Shown: positions 1-7,800 of the stretch, one piece after another
How positions within the stretch are numbered: position 1 is the first letter of the stretch
Layout of the letters: each line of letters starts with the position of its first letter
DNA from: Corallococcus terminator
GTDB taxonomy: Bacteria > Myxococcota > Myxococcia > Myxococcales > Myxococcaceae
Direction: 5' to 3'
NCBI RefSeq assembly: GCF_003611635.1
Contig: NZ_RAVZ01000035.1
Location: forward strand, 1 to 42,814
DNA: 42,814 nt
The notes under the pieces: generated by a model
What the model saw: the letters and a program-made list of their open reading frames with translations, nothing else
Told to the model about the DNA's origin: nothing
The model's database searches: none
Made by a program: the position numbers and the translations under genes

Positions 1-82
1 GGGTGGTGGACGTGGCGCAGCCGAGGGCGGCCACCAGCGGGAGGAAGCGCAGGCGCGAGACGCGCGAGGTAGGGGCGGGCAT
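1..82 (-). CDS. N-terminal fragment of a lipoprotein (cut by window edge)
   Basis: An ATG on the minus strand at 82 opens a frame that runs off the left edge after 27 codons. The translated start is Arg-rich, followed by a hydrophobic stretch ending Ala-Ala-Leu-Gly-Cys (Cys22), then Ala-Thr-Ser-Thr-Thr. This is the pattern of a type II (lipoprotein) signal peptide, although Leu at -2 is not the most common residue. Only the signal is visible, so the mature protein cannot be identified. The csp terminator at 94-130 lies directly upstream, so this gene is probably transcribed separately from the cold-shock genes. Confidence 0.5.
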   Translation of the reverse strand, partial: MPAPTSRVSRLRFLPLVAALGCATSTT

Positions 83-93
83 GCGGGCTCCGG

Positions 94-130
94 AAAATAC
101 AAAAGGCCCGACCCGGGAGGATCGGACCTT
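94..130 (-). terminator. Rho-independent terminator of the first csp gene
   Basis: Read on the minus strand, a 12-bp stem (arms 103-114 and 119-130, with G-U wobbles) closes a 4-nt loop and is followed by a T-rich run (TTTTGTATTTT, 94-104). It lies 43 bases past the csp stop codon. Confidence 0.8.
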
Positions 131-172
131 CTGTGGGTGCATCAGGACGTCGTCACGAAGACGACGACGCGC

Positions 173-376
173 TCAGATCGGGCGAACGTTCTGCGCCTGC
201 AGGCCCTTGGGGCCGCGGGCGACGTCGAACTCCACCTTCTGGCCTTCGGCCAGCGAGCGGAAGCCATCCGCCTGGATCGACGTGTGGTGGCAGAAGAGAT
301 CCTCGCCCCCGCCGTCCTGCGTGATGAAACCGAAGCCCTTCGCATCGTTGAACCACTTCACGGAACCGGTAGCCAT
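173..376 (-). CDS. Cold-shock protein (CspA family), copy 1
   Basis: A 67-residue single cold-shock domain, the usual length for CspA. It binds single-stranded RNA/DNA and acts as an RNA chaperone in the cytoplasm. RNP1 is visible as KGFGFITQ (residues 13-20). RNP2 is DLFCHHTSI, where most bacteria have a form like DVFVHFSAI, so a Cys-His-His replaces Val-His-Phe. The Phe and Trp residues that stack on bases (W8, F9, F15, F17, F28) are present. The ATG at 376 has an AAGG-type ribosome site. It matches copy 2 (567-770) at 59 of 67 residues and has its own terminator. The long conserved leader suggests post-transcriptional control, but temperature induction cannot be read from the sequence. Confidence 0.95.
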   Translation of the reverse strand: MATGSVKWFNDAKGFGFITQDGGGEDLFCHHTSIQADGFRSLAEGQKVEFDVARGPKGLQAQNVRPI

Positions 377-492
377 TGCCTTGCTCTTCTTTCATCACGG
401 AGAGGCAGAGACGCCTTCCGGTCCTTACAGAGAATCAACCCTACAAGACGGGCGCACACTAAACACCGGTCCGGTCGGAAGTCCACCCCCCA

Positions 493-528
493 AAATACAG
501 AAGGCCCGACCCTGGGGGGACGGACCTT
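493..528 (-). terminator. Rho-independent terminator of the second csp gene
   Basis: On the minus strand the arms AAGGTCCGTCCC and GGGTCGGGCCTT (517-528 and 501-512) pair with one internal mismatch and are followed by a T-rich stretch. The stem sequence is nearly the same as at 103-130, so the terminator was duplicated with the gene. Confidence 0.7.
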
Positions 529-566
529 CTGGGGTGCTGCAAGAAGTCGTCAGGATGACGACAGGC

Positions 567-770
567 TCAGATCGCGCGAACGTTCTGCGCCTGCAGGCCC
601 TTCGGGCCCTTGGTCACTTCGAACTCCACCTTCTGGCCTTCGGCCAGCGAGCGGAAGCCGTCCGCGTTGATCGCGGTGTGGTGGCAGAACACGTCCTCGC
701 CGCCGCCGTCCTGGGTGATGAAGCCGAAGCCCTTCGCATCGTTGAACCACTTCACGGTACCGGTCGCCAT
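567..770 (-). CDS. Cold-shock protein (CspA family), copy 2
   Basis: A 67-residue cold-shock domain paralogous to the gene at 173-376, with eight substitutions, mostly conservative (Ser5Thr, Leu27Val, Ser33Ala, Gln35Asn, Asp51Glu and similar). RNP1 KGFGFITQ and the unusual RNP2 form DVFCHHTAI are kept, so both copies should bind nucleic acid in the same way. It is transcribed in the same direction, upstream of copy 1. A terminator lies between them, so each is probably its own unit. The remaining differences may reflect different expression rather than different binding. Confidence 0.95.
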   Translation of the reverse strand: MATGTVKWFNDAKGFGFITQDGGGEDVFCHHTAINADGFRSLAEGQKVEFEVTKGPKGLQAQNVRAI

Positions 771-892
771 TGCCTTGTTCTTCTTTCATCTCGGACAGGG
801 AGAGTCGCCGTCCGGTCCCACAGAGAGTGATCCCTACAAGACAGCAGGCAGCCTAAACGTCCGTCCCGGAAGCTGTCTACTCCCTGTTCACG

Positions 893-2761
893 TCACCAGC
901 CGCACTTCTGGCCCTTGTTCTGTTCCTGGAGCCAGCGTCGCAGGGGAGCGAAGTATTCCAGCATGGGCGTGGCGTCCATCTGCCTGCCGCCCGTCATGGC
1001 GGCCAGCGCCTCCGGCCAGGGCTTGCTCGCGCCCAGCTCCAGCATCGCCTGGAGCCGCTGCCCCGCCGCCTTGTTGCCGTAGACGGAGCACTCGTTGAGG
1101 GGGCCCTGGATGCCGGCCGCTTCGCACAGCGACTTGTGGAACTGGAACTGGAGGATGCGCGCGAGGAAGTAGCGCGTGTACGGCACGTTCGCGGGCACGT
1201 GGTACTTGGCGCCCGGGTCGAAGTCCTGCTCCGTGCGGGCCGACGGCGCGCTCAGGCCCTGGTACTTCTGGCGCAGCGCCCACCACGTCTTGTTGTAGTC
1301 CGCCGGCTTCACCTTCCCGCTGAAAACATCCCAGCGCCACTGGTCCACCAGCAGACCGAAGGGCAGGAAGGCCACCTTCTCCAGAGCGTCCTTGAGCTGG
1401 AGGTTGATGACGTTCTTGTCGTTCTTTTCCACCGCGTTCAGCAGGCCCGCCTGCTGGAGGTAGGCCGGGGTGATGGAGAGCGTGAGCGCGTCGCCAATGG
1501 CCTCGTGGAAGCCGTCGTTCGCGCCAGCCTGAAAGAGGACGGGGAGCTTGTAGTAGTACGAGTAGTAGTAGTCGTGTCCCAGCTCGTGGTGGATGGTGAC
1601 CAGGTCCTCCTCGGTGGGCTTGATGCACATCTTGATGCGCACGTCGTTTTCGTACGTCACGTCCCAGGCGGAGGCGTGGCAGACGACGTCGCGGTCCTTC
1701 GGCTTGGTGAACTGCGAGCGCTCCCAGAAGGTCGGCGGCAGCGGCTTGAGGCCCAGCGAGGTGAAGAACTTCTCGCCCAGGCGCACCATCTTCTGCGCGT
1801 CATAGCCCTGCTTCACCAGCGCGGCGTCCACGTCCAGGCTGGCCTGCCCGGGGAACGGCTCCACCAGCGGGTAGATGTTGTTCCACTCCTGCGCCCACAT
1901 GTTGCCCAAGAGGTGCGCGGGGATGGGCTTGCCAGCGGGCACCTTCGCCTCGCCGTACTGCTTCGCGAGCCGGCCGCGCACGTAGCAGTGCAGCTCGTCG
2001 TACATGGGCTTGACCTGGCCCCAGAGGCGCTGGGCCTCCTTCTCGAAGTCGGCGGGCGGCATGTCGTACCCGGACCGCCACAGCGTGCCCAGGTCGTTGA
2101 AGCCGATGTCCTTCGCGCCCGCGTTGGAGAGGCTCACGAGCTGGGTGTAGAGCGGGCGCATGGGCCGGCTGATGGCGTGCCAGCCCTGCCACGCATCGAG
2201 CAGCGCGGCTTCGTCGCGGCTCTGGGCCATCACGTCGGACAGCTCGCCCAGGTCGCGGCACTTGCCCTTGCCGTCCTTGCCGCAGTACTTGCCCTTGCCG
2301 TACATGCCGTCCAGCTTCGCCGCGGTGGCGGCCAGCTCCGAACGCTGGGCGGCGTTCGCCGGGGCGGGCAGCGTCTGGGAGACGCGCAGCAGGTGCAGCA
2401 GGCGCGCCGTCTCCGGATCCAGCTTCAGTCCGTCGAAGCGGCGCGAGTCCTTGATGGCGCCGTTGACGTAGGCCATCACCTCTTCGTTGACGGAGGCCGC
2501 GTTCCGCTCCGTGTCGTCGGTGATGTACGTGGACTTGATCCACTCGGCGGTGGCCTGCCGGGTCCAGAGCCGCTTCAGGTCCGCGTTCAGCGTCTCGGTG
2601 AACTGCTTCGCCTCGGCGGCGGTGGCCTTGGTGGCCGGAGCGGGCGGGGCCGCCTTGGGGGCCGGCTGCGCGCCGGAGGTGGTGGCCGCGAGCGACACGG
2701 CGGCCAGGGCCGCGCGCATCAGGGGCTTCGGGAGGAAGGTCCGGGTCATGGGCGCGGACAC
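893..2761 (-). CDS. M2-family (ACE-like) dipeptidyl carboxypeptidase, secreted
   Basis: A 622-residue zinc metallopeptidase of family M2, the angiotensin-converting-enzyme fold, which removes C-terminal dipeptides. The zinc motif is H392-E393-L-G-H396, with the third ligand E420 in GFHEAIGDAL, 24 residues on, as in ACE. The N-terminus is a signal peptide (hydrophobic 17-27) followed by an Ala/Pro-rich spacer, so it acts in the periplasm or outside the cell. One-domain length of about 600 fits bacterial M2 enzymes. The listed start is GTG at 2761; ATG at 2749 (residue 5) is equally possible and neither has a strong ribosome site. It is divergent from the gene at 2946. A role in digesting prey peptides would suit a predatory myxobacterium, but this is inference. 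Confidence 0.93.
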   Translation of the reverse strand: MSAPMTRTFLPKPLMRAALAAVSLAATTSGAQPAPKAAPPAPATKATAAEAKQFTETLNADLKRLWTRQATAEWIKSTYITDDTERNAASVNEEVMAYVNGAIKDSRRFDGLKLDPETARLLHLLRVSQTLPAPANAAQRSELAATAAKLDGMYGKGKYCGKDGKGKCRDLGELSDVMAQSRDEAALLDAWQGWHAISRPMRPLYTQLVSLSNAGAKDIGFNDLGTLWRSGYDMPPADFEKEAQRLWGQVKPMYDELHCYVRGRLAKQYGEAKVPAGKPIPAHLLGNMWAQEWNNIYPLVEPFPGQASLDVDAALVKQGYDAQKMVRLGEKFFTSLGLKPLPPTFWERSQFTKPKDRDVVCHASAWDVTYENDVRIKMCIKPTEEDLVTIHHELGHDYYYSYYYKLPVLFQAGANDGFHEAIGDALTLSITPAYLQQAGLLNAVEKNDKNVINLQLKDALEKVAFLPFGLLVDQWRWDVFSGKVKPADYNKTWWALRQKYQGLSAPSARTEQDFDPGAKYHVPANVPYTRYFLARILQFQFHKSLCEAAGIQGPLNECSVYGNKAAGQRLQAMLELGASKPWPEALAAMTGGRQMDATPMLEYFAPLRRWLQEQNKGQKCGW

Positions 2762-2945
2762 TAGGGGAACTGGCGGGCCCTCGCACCCGTGAAGTCGGTT
2801 CGCCGCGCTGCGTCCATCCGGCGTGCCACGTTGTTTCCTCCTTGAGGGGAACGGCTCTGGAACACCCTCATGGGTCGACCGGAGGGCGACCAGCCGTGAC
2901 GAGCCGTCCCTGCCGCGCAGCTACAGGGAGTGACAGCTTTGCTTC

Positions 2946-4061
2946 ATGCTGCTCGGACACACCAGGGATGCCAGTTGGCCGGCGCCGGAGCCCGCGCTGG
3001 CGGAGGCCCGGCGGTTCCTGGAGGACTGCCGGGGCAAGCACGTGCTGGTCGTCCCGCACCCGACCGCGGATGGATTGGCCTCTGGGGTGTTGATGCTCCG
3101 GGCGCTCCAGTCCCTGGGGGCGCGCCCGACAGCCCGGCTGCCAGGCAAGGGAGAGGACCTGCACAGCGAGACCTTCCTGGAGCGCCTGGGCACGGCGCCG
3201 GCGGAGGCGCTGGTGGTGTTGGACATGGGCAGCCGCTGGGGTGGGCCGCTGCTGCCGGGGCTGCCCACGCTCGTCGTGGATCGCCATGACCGGCGGGGCG
3301 CGAACGGATTTCCCCCCGGGGTCCAGGTGCTGAGCGCGCACGGCCACGAGCCCGTCGCCAACACCAGCGTGCTCACCTACGTCCTGATGTCGCCGTTCGT
3401 CGTGCCCGGGCCCCTGGAGTGGCTGGCCGCGCTGGGCACCGTGGCGGCGCTGGGCCCGGATGCGCCGATGCCCTTCCTCAAGGACGCGCTGCGGCGGGCG
3501 AAGCGGACGGCGGTGGTGGAGACCGTCTCGCTTTTGAACGCGGCCACGCGTTCGCACCGCGTCGCAACGCCGCTGGCGATGCAGGTGTTGCTGCGCGCGG
3601 GGAGCGCGTCGGACATCCTGGAGAGCCGCGTGCTCGGCGTGGATGCGCTGCGCGACTGCCGGCTGGAGGTCCAGCGCGAGGTGGTCCGCTGCGCGAAGAC
3701 GCCGCCACGCTTCGCGGGCAAGGTGGCCCTGCTGCTGTTCAGCTCCGAGACCCAGGTGCATCCCCTGGTCGCGGTGCGCTGGGCCCAGCGGATGCCCGAC
3801 CATGTCGTCATCGCCGCGAACACCGGCTACGTGCCCGGCCGCGTGGACTTCACGCTGAGAAGCCGCGCGCCGGTGAACCTCACGGGACTGATAGGCAGCG
3901 GCGAGCGTGCGACGCTGGAAGAGACCTCCGAGGAAGGCGACGTCCGGCACGTGGCCAGTGGCCACCTGCCGCCCCCGGACTTCCTGCGCATGCTGGAGGG
4001 CATGGGCTTCCGGGGCCTGAACGACCGCGACGTGGAGCGCCGGGGTGTCGCTCCGGGCTGA
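2946..4061 (+). CDS. Degenerate DHH-family phosphoesterase-like protein
   Basis: A 371-residue protein with the layout of DHH/DHHA1 phosphoesterases (RecJ, NrnA and relatives). Motif I is H38-P-T-A-D42-G, which keeps the His and last Asp but has Thr40 where the family usually has Asp. Motif II is D93 in VVLDMG. Motif III is D112-R-H114, where the family has Asp-His-His. Near the C-terminus, GDVRHVASG (about 340-348) resembles the DHHA1 glycine-rich substrate loop. At least two metal ligands are changed, so activity may be altered or lost. The start ATG has an AGGGAG about 17 nt upstream. The DUF3105 lipoprotein gene begins 18 nt after the stop, suggesting co-transcription. The fold call is fairly sure; the substrate is unknown. 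Confidence 0.7.
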   Translation: MLLGHTRDASWPAPEPALAEARRFLEDCRGKHVLVVPHPTADGLASGVLMLRALQSLGARPTARLPGKGEDLHSETFLERLGTAPAEALVVLDMGSRWGGPLLPGLPTLVVDRHDRRGANGFPPGVQVLSAHGHEPVANTSVLTYVLMSPFVVPGPLEWLAALGTVAALGPDAPMPFLKDALRRAKRTAVVETVSLLNAATRSHRVATPLAMQVLLRAGSASDILESRVLGVDALRDCRLEVQREVVRCAKTPPRFAGKVALLLFSSETQVHPLVAVRWAQRMPDHVVIAANTGYVPGRVDFTLRSRAPVNLTGLIGSGERATLEETSEEGDVRHVASGHLPPPDFLRMLEGMGFRGLNDRDVERRGVAPG

Positions 4062-4079
4062 GCGGTGGATGATTGCGAT

Positions 4080-4631
4080 ATGACGGGGTGGATGCTTCGC
4101 GCCCTCCCTGCCCTCCTCCTCGCGTTGTGCCTCGCTTGCGACTCCACCTCCGACGACCCGACTCCGGGCGGTGAGGCCTGCGAGCGCTTCTCCTTCCCAC
4201 TGTCCGCGGTCACCGCGTCCAACCATGTGAGTTCGTGCGGGAGCACCGCGTGCGGCAACGCAGAGAACCCGCCCAACTCCGGCATGCACTGCCCCACGTG
4301 GTTGCCTTGCCAGAGCTACACCACGGAGCAGCCGCGCTGCTCATGGCTGCACAACCTGGAGCACGGGCACGCGGTGTTCCTCTACAACTGCCCGGAGGGT
4401 TGCGCCGACGAGGTCGCGAAGCTGGAGGCCGCGCAGGCCCGCGCCGCGCAGGGCAGCAACGGGGTGCGCCGCGCACTCGTCGCTCCCGACGCGCAGCTTC
4501 CCCAGCGCTTCGCCGCGATGCTGTGGCGCCGCACGTACCTGATGGATTCGGTGGATCCGGACGCCATCGCGTGCCTGCTGGCGTTGCAGGATCAAGACGC
4601 GCCCGAGCCCGGCCTGCTCTGCGCTCCCTGA
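4080..4631 (+). CDS. DUF3105 lipoprotein
   Basis: A 183-residue protein with a clear lipoprotein signal: hydrophobic core and Leu-Ala-Cys20. The mature part carries the DUF3105 hallmark WLHNLEHGHAVFLYNC, with His residues conserved in the family, and many Cys residues (S-C-G-S-T-A-C, H-C-P-T-W-L-P-C) that could form disulfides or bind metal. The function of DUF3105 is not established. The ATG at 4080 was chosen over the GTG at 4065 because it places the signal peptide directly at the N-terminus. It lies 18 nt after the DHH-like gene on the same strand. Asp21 after the lipid Cys would be an inner-membrane retention signal in E. coli; whether that rule holds in myxobacteria is uncertain. Confidence 0.82.
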   Translation: MTGWMLRALPALLLALCLACDSTSDDPTPGGEACERFSFPLSAVTASNHVSSCGSTACGNAENPPNSGMHCPTWLPCQSYTTEQPRCSWLHNLEHGHAVFLYNCPEGCADEVAKLEAAQARAAQGSNGVRRALVAPDAQLPQRFAAMLWRRTYLMDSVDPDAIACLLALQDQDAPEPGLLCAP

Positions 4632-4705
4632 AACAGCCGTAACGCAGGAATGACTTGCATGCGTGTGGGCATCCTCCCCGCCACGGTGGCGTGAGGCGCA
4701 CGACC

Positions 4706-4735
4706 TTGCGCGCCTTGCACCAACGTCTCTTTAAT
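4706..4735 (+). promoter_or_regulatory. Possible sigma-70-type promoter of the NRPS gene
   Basis: TTGCGC (4706-4711) and TTTAAT (4730-4735) are separated by 18 bp. They stand out as the most AT-rich spot in the 140-bp gap before the NRPS. The predicted start of transcription would fall near 4742, leaving a leader of about 80 nt to the ATG at 4825. This is a pattern match only. Confidence 0.3.
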
Positions 4736-4824
4736 TCGAGTCACGCGTCGCCCCTGTTTCATCCGCCTCCGTGTCTCACGCGGTGGCACTGGTCCCCCCA
4801 CCTCCTGGGGGCCGGCGCGACGAC

Positions 4825-7800
4825 ATGACCGATACCGTCGACGCCTCCCCGTCCCCCCGGGGTCTGTCTCCTCGAAACATCGCCGAGGCCTTCGGGACAC
4901 AGGTCGCCCTGCGGCCCCAGGCCGTCGCCGTCCGTTGTGACGGGCAGCAGCTCACGTACGCGGAGCTGGACGCGCGGGCGAACCGGCTCGCGAATGCGTT
5001 GAAGGCGCGGGGCGTGGGACGCGAACAGCCACGGGTGGGCGTGTGTCTGCCACGTTCGGTGGAGCTGCTCGTCGCGCTGCTGGGCATCCTCAAGGCGGGC
5101 GGTGCGTATGTCCCGCTGGATCCGGAGTACCCGGCGGAGCGGCTCGACTTCATGGCCACGGATTCGCGCGTGCGCATCATCGTCACGCACGCGGCGCTGG
5201 AGTCGCGAATGCCTGTCGGTGACTGGCACGCGCTCTGTCTGGATGCGCACGCGGACACCCTGGCGGCCTTCAGCGAGGCGGCCCCCGACTGCGACGCCGT
5301 CGCGGACGACCTGGCATACGTCGTCTTCACGTCGGGCTCCACGGGGCGGCCCAAGGGCGTCTGCGTGCCACACCGGGGCGTGCTGCGGCTGGTGCTGGAC
5401 GCGGACTACGTGCACCTGGGAGCGGACGAGGTGTTGTTGCAACTGGCGCCCGTCGCCTTCGACGCGTCCACGTTCGAGATCTGGGGCGCGCTGCTCAACG
5501 GTGGTCGCGTCGCGGTGTTCTCGCGGGGCGCGTCCGCGCTGGACGAACTGGGCGCCTTCCTGCGCACGGAGCGGGTGACGACGGCGTTCCTCACCACCGG
5601 CCTGTTCAACAACCTGGTGGACCTGGGCCTGCCGGGAACGGACACGCTGCGACAGCTCTTCACGGGCGGCGAGGTGATGTCGCTGCCCCACGCCCGGCGC
5701 GCCCTGGAGGCCCTGCCCCACACGCGCGTCATCAACTGCTACGGGCCTACCGAAAACACCACTTTCACGAGCTGCCAGCCCCTGCGCTCGCCGCTCGGCT
5801 CCGAGCCCGCGCCCATCGGTCACGCCATCTCCGGCACGCGGATGTACGTGCTGGACGACGCGGGCCGCGAGCTGTCCCCGGGCCTCGTGGGCGAGCTGTA
5901 CACGGGCGGCAGCGGCGTCGCGTGGGGCTACTGGGAGCGCCCCGACCTCACCGCGGAGCGGTTCCTGCCGGACCCCTACAGCACCGAACCGGGCGCGCGC
6001 ATGTACCGCTCGGGGGACCTCGCGCGGCGGCTCGCGGACGGCGCGGTGGACTTCGTGGGACGCAGCGACCATCAGGTGAAGGTGCGCGGCTTCCGCATCG
6101 AGCTGGGAGAGGTTGAAGCGGCGCTGCGGCTCCATGCCTCCGTGCAGGAGGCGGTCGCGCTCGTGCGGGAGGATGTGCCGGGAGACAAGCGGCTGGTCAC
6201 CTATGTCACGGCCAGCGAACCCCTGACGGCATCCCTGCTGCGGCTCCACCTGAAGGGCCACCTCCCCGCGCACATGCTGCCATCGGCGATCGTCGTGCTG
6301 GACGTGATGCCACTCGCCACCAACGGAAAGGTGGAGCGAAGGGCCCTGCCGGATCCCCGCGACTGCCCCGGCGCCGATGACGACTTCGTCGCGCCGGAGA
6401 CCGCGCTGGAGCGGGCCGTCGCCAGGGTCTGGGCGGACGTGCTGCGCGTGGACGCCGTCAGTGCCACCGCGGACTTCTTCGAGCTGGGCGGGCAGTCGCT
6501 CCTGGCCACGCGGGCCATCGCCCGATTGGGGAACCTGCTCCAGCGGCCCGTGGCCCTGCGCACGCTCTTCGAGCATCCCACCCTGCGCGACTTCGCCGCG
6601 GCCCTGGAGCGGATCCATCCGGCGTCCGGACACACCGGGGCGCCCATCCCTCCGTGCACGCAGGCGGAGCGGGAACAGCCTTCGTTCTCACAGCAGCGGC
6701 TGTGGTTCCTGGATCGCTGGATGCCAGGCTCGCCGCTGTACTCGCTGCCGATGGCGTTCCGGTTGGAAGGGGCACTGGACGTGTCCGTGCTGGAACAGGC
6801 CCTCCAGGCTGTCGTGGAGCGACACGAAGCACTGCGCACGACGTTTCCCGGTGACGGGGGCCCCGTGCAGCGTGTCGCTTCGCGCCTGGGTGTGACCCTG
6901 GAGTGCGTGGAGTCGCGCTCCGAGGAAGAGACCGCCGGGTGGATGCAGCGTGAGGCGGAGCGACCGTTCAATCTGGCGGAGGGCCCCCTCTTCCGCGCCC
7001 GGCTCATCCGGGAGGGGGAACGCCAGCAGGTGCTGGTGCTCAACCTGCATCACATCATCTCCGACGGGTGGTCCTTCGGCGTGTTGTACCGCGAGCTGTC
7101 GTCGGAGGTCCGGACGCGGAGCCAGGGGGAGGCCTCCGCGCTCGCGCCGCTGCCGCTCCAGTATCCCGACTACGCGGCGTGGCAGCGCCAGTGGCTCCAG
7201 GGCGACGTGCTCCAACGGCAGCTCGGGTTCTGGGAGCAGCAGCTCGCGGGCGTGTCCCACGTGCTGGAGGTGCCCACGGACCGTCCGCGTCCCGCCGTGC
7301 AGCGGTTCGAGGGGGCCACCCATCGCTTCAAGGTCCCCGGGGAGCTTCGCCACGCCCTGGACGGCGTGGCACGCCAGGAAGGTGCCACTCTGTTCATGGC
7401 CCTGCTCACCGGCTTCCAGGTGTTGCTGTCGCGCTACAGCGGTCAACGTGACTTCGTGGTGGGGACGCCCATCGCCAACCGCACGCGCGAAGAGCTGGAG
7501 GGGCTCATCGGCTTCTTCGTCAATACGCTGCCGCTGCGTGTCCGCTTCGAAGGCACGCCCTCCTTCCAGGACGTGCTGCATCAGGTGCGAGACCGCGCGC
7601 TGGGGGCCTATGCGCATCAGGACCTCCCGTTCGAGAAGCTGGTCGAAGCCCTCCAGGTCGAACGGGAACAGAGCCGCACGCCGCTCATCCAGGTGCTGTT
7701 CGCGCTCCAGAACGCCCCGGCCGGTCAGCTCCAGTTGCCGGGCGTGGCCGTCACCCCGCTGACGCTGGAGACCCGGACCTCCAAGTTCGAGCTGTTCCTG

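Larger units (their letters stand above)
94..858 (-). repeat. Tandem duplication of a whole csp transcription unit
   Basis: Two units of about 370 bp with an offset of 393-398 bp each contain the same leader, a csp coding region and a terminator with the same stem sequence. The leaders are alike: both have a GTTTAG element (minus strand; 459-464 and 853-858) exactly 88 nt upstream of the start codon, followed by GTCTTGTAG. GTTTAG could be part of a -10 region, which would give a leader of about 80 nt, typical of cold-shock mRNAs. The duplication therefore copied regulation as well as the coding region. Confidence 0.7.

Noticed and set aside
1136-2764. 542-codon frame antisense to the M2 peptidase gene
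   Set aside because: The opposite frame has the full M2 zinc site and signal peptide; this one is composition-driven.
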